In this document: positions 34,826 to 43,786 of the stretch, in pieces
Layout: each line of letters starts with the position of its first letter
Position numbering within the stretch: position 1 is the stretch's first letter
Source: an uncultured Methanomicrobiales archaeon
Lineage (GTDB): Archaea > Halobacteriota > Methanomicrobia > Methanomicrobiales > Methanospirillaceae
DNA: 64,000 nucleotides
Direction of reading: 5' to 3'
NCBI GenBank assembly: GCA_949320185.1
Contig: CASGHK010000023.1
Location: forward strand, 1 to 64,000
Translations under genes and position numbers: made by a program
The notes under the pieces: generated by a model
The model's database searches: none
Told to the model about the DNA's origin: nothing
What the model saw: the letters and a program-made list of their open reading frames with translations, nothing else

Positions 34826-36028
34826 TCACACCGCCTGCCCGACGCCGCACCTGATCGCCTCTTTCCGTACCGTCTCGGCGACCGCTCGGGTCACGCCCCG
34901 GTCAAGGACGCTCGGCAGGATCCTCTCCGGGGTCGGTTCTGCGACGTAGTCGGCGAGGGCGTGGGCGGCGGCGATCTTCATCCCATCCGTGATGCGGGTT
35001 GCCCGCGCGTCCAGGGCCCCGCGAAAAACTCCGGGGAATGCGAGCACATTGTTGCACTGGTTCGGATAGTCGGAGCGTCCGGTGGCGACGACGCCCGCCC
35101 CGGCGGCGAGGGCATCCTCCGGATAGATCTCCGGGACCGGGTTCGCAAGGGCGAAGATGATCGGGTTCGGTTTCATCGACCGGACCATCTCTTTGGTTAT
35201 CACGCCGGGCCCGGAGACCCCGATCACCACGTCGGCCCCCCGGAGGGCGTCCGCGATTGTTCCGGATCGGTGATGCCGGTTCGTCTCGTCAGCGAGGATG
35301 AACTTGTACTTATTGGCGTACAGGCCCGGACGCCCCCGGTGGACGATCCCCTGGGTATCGCAGACGACGAGATCATGCACCGGGTGGCAGACACTCTCAT
35401 CATAGCCGATACAGCGGAGTAGGCGAGCGCAGGCGTACCCGGCGGCTCCCGCTCCGATAATGACGATCGAGAGGTCTTCGTATCGTCGGCCGGTAACCCG
35501 GCACGCGTTCAACAGCGCCGCGAGCACCACGATCGCCGTTCCGTGCTGGTCGTCGTGCATCACCGGGATGCCGCAGTCGAGGAGGGCCTCCTCGATCTCG
35601 AAGCATCTGGGCGCCGCGATGTCCTCCAGGTTGATCCCGCCGAAGACTGGGGTGAGGTTCCTGACCTGATCCGCGAAGTCGGCCCCGTTGGCGGCAAAGC
35701 AGAGTGGGAATGCATCGATGCCGGCGAACTCCTTGAAGAGTGCGGCCTTGCCCTCCATAACCGGAAGGGCAGCAGCTGCACCGATGGAGCCGAGACCAAG
35801 GACGGCCGTCCCATCTGTCACGATCGCGACCGTGTTCGCCTTGATCGTATAGCGGTAGGCGAGGGAGGGGTCGGCGGCGATCGCGCGGCAGACGGCGGCA
35901 ACTCCCGGGGTGTAGGCGAGAGCGAGGTCGTCCCGAGTCTCGAGCGGGACCGTCGGGCGTACCTCGAGCTTGCCCGGATTTCGTGCATGGAGGGCGATTG
36001 CGCGGGCATTCAGGTCGTCGGAGTCCAT
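34826..36028 (-). CDS. NAD(P)-dependent malic enzyme
   Basis: A 400-residue enzyme that decarboxylates malate to pyruvate with NAD(P) reduction. The ATG at 36028 (MDSDDLNARAIALH) gives the normal bacterial/archaeal malic enzyme N-terminus; the track start is 26 codons upstream. Landmarks are LALAYTPGVAAVCRAI, the catalytic/metal region IPVMHDDQHGTAIVVLAALL, the nucleotide-binding loop IVIIGAGAAGYACARLL, and ANPVPEIYPEDALAAG. It has no phosphotransacetylase extension. In a methanogen it may supply NADPH or connect C3 and C4 acids. Single gene, converging with the DUF5654 gene. Confidence 0.92.
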   Translation of the reverse strand: MDSDDLNARAIALHARNPGKLEVRPTVPLETRDDLALAYTPGVAAVCRAIAADPSLAYRYTIKANTVAIVTDGTAVLGLGSIGAAAALPVMEGKAALFKEFAGIDAFPLCFAANGADFADQVRNLTPVFGGINLEDIAAPRCFEIEEALLDCGIPVMHDDQHGTAIVVLAALLNACRVTGRRYEDLSIVIIGAGAAGYACARLLRCIGYDESVCHPVHDLVVCDTQGIVHRGRPGLYANKYKFILADETNRHHRSGTIADALRGADVVIGVSGPGVITKEMVRSMKPNPIIFALANPVPEIYPEDALAAGAGVVATGRSDYPNQCNNVLAFPGVFRGALDARATRITDGMKIAAAHALADYVAEPTPERILPSVLDRGVTRAVAETVRKEAIRCGVGQAV

Positions 36029-36500
36029 TATCGATCCAGGGGTGCGCTGCGATTTGATGGTTCCGATGGATCGAAACCACCGGGTCCTGGTGAGGAGGAC
36101 CGCCATGAGAGATCGGTGTGACTAGGACGGTTCGGCAGATGACGGTACGTTTGTCGTGGTCCCCGTCGTCGTCTCCATTCCCTGTCTGGCCCGGCTCGCC
36201 GCACTGACGGGCGGGCCACGACCGGATACTGCTCGCACTCCCGGATCGCCGTCCCGCTCGGCCCCGTCCCATCCGGTCCCGATCAGACGGTCATGGAGAC
36301 ACGGGGACCACCACGGGGCGGCGCTGCACCTCCGTTCGTGGCGGGACTGCGCTGGATCGCCCACGCGGAGAACTCTACCGCTCGTTCTAATCGAGGAGGA
36401 CCTGTTCGAGCAGCACCCCGCGCCTCCCGAAGTCGGTCCGGGTCTCGGATAGTTGATGCCGATGCATCCAGTGGTCCGGGGGGGCGCTCACCCATTTCCC
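36029..36500. other. Intergenic stretch without a recognised gene
   Basis: About 470 bases between malic enzyme and the cysteine-tailed protein. The listed ORFs on both strands overlap each other and show shadow composition (Arg, Pro, Ser). The promoter of the malic enzyme gene should lie here, but I cannot place a convincing TATA box. Confidence 0.4.
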
Positions 36501-36794
36501 CTACTGCTCGCTCTCGCAGCAGCACCTTTCCTCGCAGCAGCAGTCCTCCTCGTCGTCGCACTCGAGTTCCTCCTGTGTGATCATCCGGTCGTTCTCGGGA
36601 GCGAGGATGCCGATAGGAGCGTAGATCCCGTTCTCCTGCTGGCTCAGGACCCGGATATAGCGGATGTCCTCTGAGAAGGGTGACTCGGCGGAGACTGGAA
36701 GGAGGAGGCAGTTGTCATCGAGCGAGGCGAGCATCGCCCTGAGCTGTCCAACCGTGAAGCCCTCCACGTCGTATGCGATCTGAAAGAAACCCAT
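36501..36794 (-). CDS. Small protein with Cys/Glu-rich tail, unknown function
   Basis: A 97-residue protein of two parts. Residues 1-75 look globular (MGFFQIAYDVEGFTVGQL, IRYIRVLSQQENGIYAPIGI). The last 20 residues are acidic and cysteine-rich (ECDDEEDCCCEERCCCESEQ), with seven cysteines in two CCC runs. This could bind metal (zinc, iron or copper) or form a cluster; nothing similar is recognised. It stands alone on its strand. The start ATG is the first in the frame. Confidence 0.6.
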   Translation of the reverse strand: MGFFQIAYDVEGFTVGQLRAMLASLDDNCLLLPVSAESPFSEDIRYIRVLSQQENGIYAPIGILAPENDRMITQEELECDDEEDCCCEERCCCESEQ

Positions 36795-37172
36795 GATAAC
36801 CGCGTCAACTGGTTCCTTTCCCCAAATAATGGTATCCCCCTCAGGTCTTTCTTCCGGTCAGCAGAATCCGGCTACGCGCTCGCTGCCACCTCTCCCCGAC
36901 GTCCCGTGCACCGGCATCACGGCTCGAAGAACTGCTGGGGTGGGGGGCGGATCGCCTGCCAGACTATTGCCGGGTTACGGAGGCTCTCTTCGCCCTCTGG
37001 CGGGGTCAGAAGGGAGAATCGTAGGAGATGCCCGCGGTCGAAAAAAGGGGTGTCTCTGTCGTCCACCGGAGCATCGACAGACCAACACCCTGGATTCAGG
37101 GCGGTTCCTCGGTGTGCGCGCAGGGCTGTATCGTCTTCTATCCTGGGGGAACCAGGGTCCGGCAGGCGCTGC
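36795..37172. other. Intergenic stretch without a recognised gene
   Basis: About 380 bases between the Cys-tail gene and the 3' end of the aIF5A gene. Listed ORFs lack motifs. The AT-rich part near 36795-36835 (CCCCAAATAATGGTATCCC) probably contains the promoter of the Cys-tail gene on the minus strand. Confidence 0.4.
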
Positions 37173-37550
37173 TCAGTCGAGCTTGCGCTTCCCCATCGAT
37201 TCGATGTACAGAAGCTCCTTCCCGGTCTCGATTGAGTCCTGCTTCTCGGGCGGGATCTCGATCTCGAAGTTGGTGAAGTCCTTCATGTCCATCATCTGGG
37301 CCGTCGTCCCCGAGATGGAGAGGACCTGCGCCGACTTTCGCTCGACGACGGGAACGTAGGTCTTGGCCGAGACCGGCTGTACGATCGACCGCTTGACACC
37401 GTCGAAGATGCCCATCACATCGATTCGGGCCTTGGCCGCACCGTGCTTGCCCGGTTTCGAGACTGAGATGGAGAGGATCTTGCAGGGCTCGTCCTCGATG
37501 ACCACGTATCTCCCCTCCTTGAGTTTGCCGACTTCCGTCTGTTCCTTCAT
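37173..37550 (-). CDS. eif5A: Translation initiation factor aIF5A
   Basis: A 125-residue factor, the usual archaeal size, that binds the ribosome and promotes peptide-bond formation at difficult sequences. The lysine modified to hypusine or deoxyhypusine is in the loop KPGKHGAAKARID. An SH3-like N-domain (GRYVVIEDEPCKILSISVS) and an OB-fold C-domain are present. The gene is divergent from inositol monophosphatase/FBPase. No Shine-Dalgarno precedes the ATG and a TATA-like element lies close upstream, which suggests a leaderless transcript. Confidence 0.96.
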   Translation of the reverse strand: MKEQTEVGKLKEGRYVVIEDEPCKILSISVSKPGKHGAAKARIDVMGIFDGVKRSIVQPVSAKTYVPVVERKSAQVLSISGTTAQMMDMKDFTNFEIEIPPEKQDSIETGKELLYIESMGKRKLD

Positions 37551-37587
37551 TGAAAAACACCAGTGCCTGCGAAAATGCAGTAGTAAT

Positions 37588-37596
37588 TTATCTTGA
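37588..37596 (-). promoter_or_regulatory. Probable TATA box of the aIF5A gene
   Basis: On the minus strand the AT-rich AAGATAAATTACTA lies about 35-45 bases before the ATG at 37550; the expected transcription start falls within about 15 bases of the ATG. Confidence 0.4.
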
Positions 37597-37605
37597 TTGG
37601 GCTAC

Positions 37606-37614
37606 ATAAATACC
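37606..37614 (+). promoter_or_regulatory. Probable TATA box of the inositol monophosphatase/FBPase operon
   Basis: CTACATAAATACC stands about 95 bases before the GTG start at 37702 in the divergent region. The expected start near 37640 would leave a leader of about 60 bases with a strong ribosome-binding site (GGGGGAG). Confidence 0.4.
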
Positions 37615-37701
37615 TCGGAGATGCGGCATCCTCCAATCCGCCCTCCTTTCGGCCTGATTGCGCTGATCGGGGGCGCCTGGAGGGGTATCTTTGGGGGAGA
37701 C

Positions 37702-38478
37702 GTGGAGTTCGAGGCGGCATGCAGGGAGATCGCGGCGGCGGTCGAGGAGAAGGCCCTACCGCTGGTCAACACGCTCGAGGGGGCGGAGCTGATCGATCCC
37801 ATGGCGGTGCACTCGGAGACCAAGCGGCTCGATCAGGTGGCCGAGGAGGCGGTGGTCGAGTACCTCGTCGACAACCAGTTCTGCCGGACGCTCATCTCCG
37901 AGGAGTGCGGACGGATCGAGATCGGGGGTGAGAAGGGGACGGTCTTCCTCGATCCAATCGACGGGACTTTCAACGCACTCAACGGCATCCCGTTCTACGC
38001 CCTCTCGATCGCCTACGCCGAGGGTGGTCGGGTGATCCGGGGCTTCGTCCGTGACCTTGCGAACGGGGAGACTTTTTTTGCCGAACGGGGGGTGGGGGCC
38101 TTCCTGGACGGAGCCCCGATCAGGACCTCGGTGACGCACCAGCTCGACCAGGCAGCAATGTCGATCTACGGTCGCAAGTTCGATCCGGCGAACGTGATGT
38201 CGCTTGGGCGGACCATCCGGCGCTGGCGTCTGCTCGGGGCGTCCGCCCTGGAACTCTGCTATGTCGGGGCTGGGCGGCTGGACGGGTTCATCGACCTGCG
38301 TGGGACCCTCCGCGTCACCGACGCCGCAGCCGGCATGCTCGTCTGCACCGAGGCGGGCGGTTTCGTCTCTGACCGTGACGGCCAGGATCTGCACTTTCCC
38401 GAAGAGGTCCGTATTGGGCGTTGCCTCGTTGCGACGAACGGCCCTCTTCACCGTAAGGTGATCGAGTACCTCCGCTAG
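37702..38478 (+). CDS. Bifunctional inositol-1-monophosphatase / fructose-1,6-bisphosphatase
   Basis: A 258-residue Mg-dependent phosphatase of the archaeal IMPase/FBPase type. I choose GTG 37702 ([16 protein letters not shown]) because it follows GGGGGAG and gives the normal family length; the track start adds 35 atypical residues. Metal-binding motifs are ISEECG and [20 protein letters not shown], and the second motif is [16 protein letters not shown]. In archaea the enzyme hydrolyses inositol-1-phosphate and fructose 1,6-bisphosphate. It sits 2 bases before NAD kinase; this pairing, sometimes as a fusion, is known in archaea. Confidence 0.88.
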   Translation: MEFEAACREIAAAVEEKALPLVNTLEGAELIDPMAVHSETKRLDQVAEEAVVEYLVDNQFCRTLISEECGRIEIGGEKGTVFLDPIDGTFNALNGIPFYALSIAYAEGGRVIRGFVRDLANGETFFAERGVGAFLDGAPIRTSVTHQLDQAAMSIYGRKFDPANVMSLGRTIRRWRLLGASALELCYVGAGRLDGFIDLRGTLRVTDAAAGMLVCTEAGGFVSDRDGQDLHFPEEVRIGRCLVATNGPLHRKVIEYLR

Positions 38479-38480
38479 CC

Positions 38481-39293
38481 ATGAAGGTCCTCTTCCGCTC
38501 CCGGCCCGATTCTGACGCAGCCCTCTCTCTCGCCGCCTCACTTGCCGATCGGCTCGCGTCACGCGGTGTTGAGGTCGTCTTCGACGCGGGCACCGGTGCT
38601 GTGCTGGGCAGGGAGGGAGAGCCGATCGGCAGGACCGATGCTGACCTGGTCGTCTGTATCGGTGGCGACGGAACGATCCTGCTCGCTGTCCAGGAGATGA
38701 GGCGACAACGCCCGGTCCTCGGGGTGAACCAGGGGGAGGTCGGCTTCCTCACCGATCTCGAGCCTGAGGAGGCGCCCGCGTTCCTCGACGGGATCTCTCG
38801 GGGTTTCTCGTGCGAGTCGCGAATGCGGGTCACCTTCTCTCTCGACGGTCAGGTCCTCGGGACGGCCCTCAACGAGGCGGTGATCGTGACGAGCCGGCCT
38901 GCGAAGATGCTCCGCTTCGCGATCTCCATAGATGGCACCCCCTCCGAGCAGTTTCGCGCCGATGGGATGATCATCGCGACCCCAACCGGCTCTACCGCGT
39001 ACGCCATGTCCGCTGGCGGACCCCTGGTAGATCCCCGGATCGAGGGCTTCCTCCTCGTCCCTCTCGCCCCCTACATGCTCTCCAGCCGGCCGCACCTGAT
39101 ATCGAGCGACCGGCGCGTCGAGGTCGCGCTCGGATCATCGAAACCCGCTCACCTGGTGCTCGATGGCCAGGTGCAGCACGAGATTGCCGGTGAAGCCGTC
39201 CTCCTGGTGGAACGTTCGAAGGAGTCCGCCCTCTTCGTCGACGTCGGATGCAACTTTTTCGAGAAGGTCGAGCAGAAGCTCCGCCGCCTTTAA
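38481..39293 (+). CDS. nadK: NAD kinase
   Basis: A 270-residue enzyme that phosphorylates NAD to NADP. The signature GGDGT is in [17 protein letters not shown], followed by [10 protein letters not shown], the family block [18 protein letters not shown] and the second site [20 protein letters not shown]. The ATG begins two bases after the upstream stop codon, so it is in one operon with the IMPase/FBPase. Cytosolic. Confidence 0.94.
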   Translation: MKVLFRSRPDSDAALSLAASLADRLASRGVEVVFDAGTGAVLGREGEPIGRTDADLVVCIGGDGTILLAVQEMRRQRPVLGVNQGEVGFLTDLEPEEAPAFLDGISRGFSCESRMRVTFSLDGQVLGTALNEAVIVTSRPAKMLRFAISIDGTPSEQFRADGMIIATPTGSTAYAMSAGGPLVDPRIEGFLLVPLAPYMLSSRPHLISSDRRVEVALGSSKPAHLVLDGQVQHEIAGEAVLLVERSKESALFVDVGCNFFEKVEQKLRRL

Positions 39294-39319
39294 GTGTGAC
39301 CACGCCGAGATGAACCCTG

Positions 39320-40042
39320 GTGACCAATTTGAACGAAGTCGCCTGTGATTATGCCGCCCTGTCAGAGGGTCTGAAAAAGTTGCTCGGCCTCTCCGGATCT
39401 CCAGTCGCGTTCCGCTTCGCGCACACGAAGGAGGAGATCCCCGCGGGCATGGCGGAGGTCTCCGAGCAGCTGCGGCACTGTAAGATGGTCTCGATGGCAC
39501 GGCACGAGGGAGCCGTCTTCTACGCCCCGGTCGACAAGCACCTCTGCAACGGCGGGGCGTGGGCGCTCGGGCTTCGACCGCTCACCGAGTCGCTCCAGAC
39601 GGGCGACTTCTACTTCAAGCTCGGCAAGTTCTCGTCTCGCGCCGCCTGCCGCCGGACGATCGACCGGATCCCCCACCTCAACCCGGGCGAGACCTACGCC
39701 ACCCTGTACGCACCGCTCGAGACTGCCCCGTTCGTCCCCGAGGTGGTGCTGATTGTCACCACGCCCCTCTCGATGCTGAAACTTGCACAGGCCTCGCTGT
39801 ACGAGGTCGGAGGACGGAACCAGGCGAGCTTTGCCGGGATCCAGTCGGTCTGCGCGGACGCAACGGCACAGACCTTCCTCTCGGGCCGGACGAACTTCTC
39901 ACTCGGGTGTGATGGGTCGAGGAAGTTTTCCGGGATCGAGGAGCAGGAGATGGTGATGGGTATCCCGGCCGAACGGCTCCCCGGCCTGATGGTCGGGCTC
40001 GAAACCGTGATGGGTGCGCCAGGCTCGGTGAAAAGGCGCTAA
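39320..40042 (+). CDS. DUF169 family protein
   Basis: A 240-residue protein of the DUF169 family, common in methanogens and other anaerobes. Conserved blocks are GLSGSPVAFRFAHTKEEIPAG, ALGLRPLTESLQTGDFYFKL and the region ICADATAQTFLSGRTNFSLGCDGSRKF. Several cysteines (RHCKMVS, HLCNGG, LGCDGS) could bind a metal or cluster. Start is GTG 39320; no other start is near. It follows NAD kinase by 26 bases and could be co-transcribed. Function unknown. Confidence 0.8.
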   Translation: MTNLNEVACDYAALSEGLKKLLGLSGSPVAFRFAHTKEEIPAGMAEVSEQLRHCKMVSMARHEGAVFYAPVDKHLCNGGAWALGLRPLTESLQTGDFYFKLGKFSSRAACRRTIDRIPHLNPGETYATLYAPLETAPFVPEVVLIVTTPLSMLKLAQASLYEVGGRNQASFAGIQSVCADATAQTFLSGRTNFSLGCDGSRKFSGIEEQEMVMGIPAERLPGLMVGLETVMGAPGSVKRR

Positions 40043-40072
40043 AACAGAAAGATTGGGATCTCCCCTTCCCTT

Positions 40073-41221
40073 CTACTTCTTCTTCCCGCCGAGCAGGTCC
40101 GAGAGATCGGAGAAGAATCCGCCTTTCTTTTCGTCCGGTGGCACATTTCCCCCACCGAGCTCGAGGAGACGGGTATAGAGCTCGCGCTCCTCGTCGGAGA
40201 GGTGGCGTGGAACGACGATGCGCACGCGGACCAGGAGATCCCCGGGCCGGCCCCGCCGCTTGACCCCCTCCCCGGGAATGCGGAGGGCCGTGCCGTACTG
40301 GACGCCGGCCGGCACCTTCAACTCCACCGTGCGCCCGTCGATCGTCTTCACCTCGACGGTCGACCCGAGCGCTGCCTGGGCCGGGCTCAGGTCGAGGACC
40401 GTCTCCAGGTTGTCGCCGTGCCGGGCAAACCGATCATGCGGGGCGACGTGAACCTCGATGTAGAGGTCGCCGTTCGGCGCCCCGTACTCCCCTGCCTCGC
40501 CGTATCCTTCGATCCGGAGGCGCATGCCGTGCTCGATCCCGGCGGGGACGTGTACCGAGACTTTTCGCTTCACCCGCTGGTTGCCCCGCCCGCCGCAGGC
40601 ATGGCAGGCGGTCTCGGCGATCGTGCCGCGGCCGCCGCACTGGGTGCAGGGTGTCATCCGGACGAACTGGCCGAAGATGGTCTGGTTCGCCTGGCGCATC
40701 TGACCCGTGCCACCGCACCGCGTGCAGGTGTGGCGCTTCTTGTTCTCGCTCCCGGTGCCGTCGCAGGCCTCGCACGGCTCCGTGTGCCAGACCTCGACCT
40801 CCCGGTCCGCGCCTGCCACCGCCTCCTCGAGGGTGATCTGCATGCGCATGAGGAGGTCGTCGCCCCTCTGCGGGCCGCGAGGGGCACCGCCCCGCGCTCC
40901 ACCCCCGAAGAAGGCGTCGAAGATGTCACCGAAGCCTGAGAAGTCGGACGAGAAGCCGCCCTCGTACCCGCCACCGGCATAACTTCCCTTCGAGGCGTTC
41001 GTGAACGTCTCGTGGCCCATCCGGTCGTACTGCGCTCGTTTTGCCGCGTCGGAGAGCGTAGCATAGGCCTCGTTGATCTCCTTGAACCGCTCCTCGGCGC
41101 CGGCCTCCTTGCAGACGTCAGGGTGGTACTTCCGTGCCAGGTTCCGGTACGCCCTCCTGATCTCCTTCTCGTCGGCGGTCCGGGGGACACCCAGGCGCTC
41201 GTAGTAATCTCCGGCGGCCAT
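40073..41221 (-). CDS. dnaJ: Chaperone protein DnaJ
   Basis: A 382-residue type I Hsp40 that stimulates DnaK ATPase. The J domain is at residues 1-70 with the HPD motif (ARKYHPDVCKEAG); then a Gly/Phe-rich region (GSYAGGGYEGGFSSDFSGFG), four CxxCxGxG zinc repeats (CEACDGTG, CTRCGGTG, CTQCGGRG, CHACGGRG) and a substrate-binding C-terminal domain. Last gene of grpE-dnaK-dnaJ, 14 bases after dnaK. The operon in methanogens is thought to derive from bacteria. Confidence 0.97.
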   Translation of the reverse strand: MAAGDYYERLGVPRTADEKEIRRAYRNLARKYHPDVCKEAGAEERFKEINEAYATLSDAAKRAQYDRMGHETFTNASKGSYAGGGYEGGFSSDFSGFGDIFDAFFGGGARGGAPRGPQRGDDLLMRMQITLEEAVAGADREVEVWHTEPCEACDGTGSENKKRHTCTRCGGTGQMRQANQTIFGQFVRMTPCTQCGGRGTIAETACHACGGRGNQRVKRKVSVHVPAGIEHGMRLRIEGYGEAGEYGAPNGDLYIEVHVAPHDRFARHGDNLETVLDLSPAQAALGSTVEVKTIDGRTVELKVPAGVQYGTALRIPGEGVKRRGRPGDLLVRVRIVVPRHLSDEERELYTRLLELGGGNVPPDEKKGGFFSDLSDLLGGKKK

Positions 41222-41235
41222 CCGAGGTGCGCTCC

Positions 41236-43077
41236 TTACTCCTTCACGTTGAAGTCGGCGTCGACCACTGTGTCATCCTTCGGGGTGGCCCCCGGGCCGT
41301 CCGTTGGCCCTGTCGATTGCGCGGCGGCCGCTTCGGCCTGTGCTTTCTGGTAGAGCTTGGTTGTCGCGGCGTAGACCGCTTCGGAGAGGGACTCCATCTC
41401 CTTCTTCATCGCCTCGATGTCATCGTCCTCGAGCGCCTTCTTGAGCCGACCCGAGGCCTCCTCGATCTGCGTCCGGTCCTGGGGATCGAGTTTGTCACCG
41501 TTCTCCTTGATCATCCGCTCCGCAGAGAAGACCGCCGTATCGGCCGAGTTGCGCAGCTCGATCTCCTCGCGCTTCTTCTGGTCCTCGTCCGCGTAGGCCT
41601 TTGCGTCGTCGACCATCTTGGAGATCTCGTCATCGGTGAGCTTCTTCGACCCCTTGATGGTGATCGTCTGCTCGTTCCCGGTCCCGAGATCCTTCGCCGA
41701 GACGTGGATGATCCCGTTGGCGTCGATGTCGAACGTGACCTCGATCTGAGGTATCCCCCGAGGCGCCGGCGGAATGCCAGTCAGTTGGAACCGGCCGAGC
41801 GTGAAGTTGTCCTTCGCGAGCGCCCGTTCTCCCTGGACCACGTGGATCTCCACCGAGGTCTGACCGTCCGCGGCTGTTGAGAAGATCTGAGACTTCCGGG
41901 TCGGGATGGTCGTGTTCCGCTCGATCAGCTTGGTTGCGATCCCGCCGAGGGTCTCGATCCCGAGCGTGAGGGGCGTCACGTCGAGGAGGACGATGTCCTT
42001 CGCCTCGCCGGTCAGCACGGCTGCCTGGATCGCTGCCCCGAGGGCAACGACCTCGTCGGGGTTGACACTCTTGTCGGGCTCGCGGCCCATCACCCGCTTC
42101 ACGGTCTCCTGGACGAGCGGCATACGCGTCTGGCCGCCGACGAGGAGGACATGCTGGATCTCCGAGGGGGAGAGCTTGGCATCGGCGAGCGCCTGCTTGA
42201 CCGGGCCGATCGTGGACTCGACCAGGTCACTGACCAGCTGCTCAAACTTCGCCCGGGTGAGGTCGATATCGAGGACCTTCGGGCCCGAGGCGTCGGTGGT
42301 GATGTACGGCAGGTTGACGTTTGTCTTCTGAACGGTGGAGAGCTCGATCTTCGCCGCCTCCGCCGCGTCACGGAGGCGCTGCAGTGCGATCTGGTCGTTC
42401 CGGAGGTCGATCCCCGAGGTCTTCTTGAACTCCTCTACGAGGAAGTCGACAATCCTCTGGTCGAAGTCGTCGCCGCCGAGGCGGTTGTTGCCCGCGGTGG
42501 ACTTGACCTCGAAGACACCGTCACCGAGGGTCAGGATCGAGACGTCGAACGTGCCTCCTCCAAGGTCGTAGACCAGGACCGTCGCCTCGTTCTCTTTGTC
42601 GATCCCGTAGGCGAGTGCGGAGGCGGTCGGCTCGTTCACGATCCGGAGGACATCGAGTCCGGCGATCGTGCCGGCGTCCTTGGTCGCCTGGCGCTGGGCA
42701 TCGTTGAAGTAGGCCGGCACGGTGATGACGGCCTTGGTGATCGTCTCGCCAAGATATGCCTCGGCGTCCCGCTTCAGCTTCTGCAGGACCATCGCCGAGA
42801 TCTCCTGGGGCGTGTAGCTCTTGTCGTCGATCGCGACCTTCTCGCTCGTTCCCATCTTCCGTTTGATCGAGAGGACGGTCCTCTGCGGGTTGGTGATCGA
42901 CTGCCTCTTCGCCAGCGAGCCGACGAGCCGCTCCCCCTCCTTACTGAATGCCACGGCGGAGGGCGTGGTGCGCGCTCCCTCTGCGTTCGGGATCACGGTG
43001 GCCTGTCCGCCCTCCATGATCGCCATGCACGAGTTCGTGGTTCCGAGATCGATACCGATTACCTTCTCTTTTGCCAT
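41236..43077 (-). CDS. dnaK: Chaperone protein DnaK (Hsp70)
   Basis: A 613-residue Hsp70. The start is ATG 43077 after AAGGAG ([17 protein letters not shown]); the track start is an upstream GTG. Nucleotide-binding domain motifs are [32 protein letters not shown] and [14 protein letters not shown]; the substrate domain includes [14 protein letters not shown]. The linker [10 protein letters not shown] is intact. The C-terminus ends in a short disordered tail ([20 protein letters not shown]). Works with GrpE and DnaJ in folding and stress response. Confidence 0.98.
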   Translation of the reverse strand: MAKEKVIGIDLGTTNSCMAIMEGGQATVIPNAEGARTTPSAVAFSKEGERLVGSLAKRQSITNPQRTVLSIKRKMGTSEKVAIDDKSYTPQEISAMVLQKLKRDAEAYLGETITKAVITVPAYFNDAQRQATKDAGTIAGLDVLRIVNEPTASALAYGIDKENEATVLVYDLGGGTFDVSILTLGDGVFEVKSTAGNNRLGGDDFDQRIVDFLVEEFKKTSGIDLRNDQIALQRLRDAAEAAKIELSTVQKTNVNLPYITTDASGPKVLDIDLTRAKFEQLVSDLVESTIGPVKQALADAKLSPSEIQHVLLVGGQTRMPLVQETVKRVMGREPDKSVNPDEVVALGAAIQAAVLTGEAKDIVLLDVTPLTLGIETLGGIATKLIERNTTIPTRKSQIFSTAADGQTSVEIHVVQGERALAKDNFTLGRFQLTGIPPAPRGIPQIEVTFDIDANGIIHVSAKDLGTGNEQTITIKGSKKLTDDEISKMVDDAKAYADEDQKKREEIELRNSADTAVFSAERMIKENGDKLDPQDRTQIEEASGRLKKALEDDDIEAMKKEMESLSEAVYAATTKLYQKAQAEAAAAQSTGPTDGPGATPKDDTVVDADFNVKE

Positions 43078-43082
43078 GTAAC

Positions 43083-43586
43083 TCACTCCTTGCCTTTCGA
43101 GACTGCGACCTTTGCGCAGCGGATGACCTTCTCGTTCATACAGTACCCCCGAGTGATCTCGTCGATGACGATCCCTTCCTCCGCGTCGGACGGGACGTAG
43201 GCGACCGCATCATGGTACACTGGGTCGAATCGCTGGTTACGACACTCTATAGGGCTGATGCCACGCCGCTCCAGGATGGCCCCGAAGAGCTTTCGTATCT
43301 GGAGGAGCCCCTCACGAAGCCCCTCGCCGTCGGCCCGCTCGGCCCGCTCGAGGTTGTCGTACACCTCGAGCACCTCGCACGTGAACTCCTCGAGTGCCGC
43401 GTTGACCCGAGACGCCAGGTCCTTCGCGGACCGCTTCTTGAAATTTTCGAAGTCGGCCGCGAGCCTGAGGAACCGTTCGTTCAGCTCCTCATGGGCTGCC
43501 TGGAGTTCGGCAAGCTCAGCGGACGCCTCGACGGGTTGCTCGACCGTCGTCGTGCGCTCTTCGTTCGCCTCCTCCTCTGGTTTCAT
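43083..43586 (-). CDS. grpE: Nucleotide exchange factor GrpE
   Basis: A 167-residue GrpE that releases ADP from DnaK. A long coiled-coil helix ([29 protein letters not shown]) is followed by a four-helix bundle and the beta domain ([43 protein letters not shown]). First gene of the heat-shock operon, 5 bases before the dnaK ATG. A strong AT-rich promoter lies immediately upstream. Confidence 0.95.
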   Translation of the reverse strand: MKPEEEANEERTTTVEQPVEASAELAELQAAHEELNERFLRLAADFENFKKRSAKDLASRVNAALEEFTCEVLEVYDNLERAERADGEGLREGLLQIRKLFGAILERRGISPIECRNQRFDPVYHDAVAYVPSDAEEGIVIDEITRGYCMNEKVIRCAKVAVSKGKE

Positions 43587-43614
43587 ACGTGAACCAGATT
43601 ATATTGGCTAGTGG

Positions 43615-43627
43615 TTCTATATATATG
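43615..43627 (-). promoter_or_regulatory. TATA box of the grpE-dnaK-dnaJ operon
   Basis: Minus-strand sequence TTTAAAGAAACATATATATAG ends about 30 bases before the grpE ATG. ACATATATATAG is a near-ideal archaeal Box A, with a purine-rich BRE-like AAAGAAA upstream. A second AT patch (CAATATAATCTGG) lies nearer the ATG. The expected transcription start gives a leader of only about 10 bases. Confidence 0.65.
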
Positions 43628-43786
43628 TTTCTTTAAAGGATCCCATTTAATCGGCAATGCTTCTTCCGTTATCCGTTTTAGCCTTAAATTGCGCCTATTT
43701 GTGAATTCCCGCTTCTCAGAAGGACGTCGCCGCTTGCTCCTCCCTGCGATCATGATAAGTGATCCCGTTCCCCACACTGGTGCACC

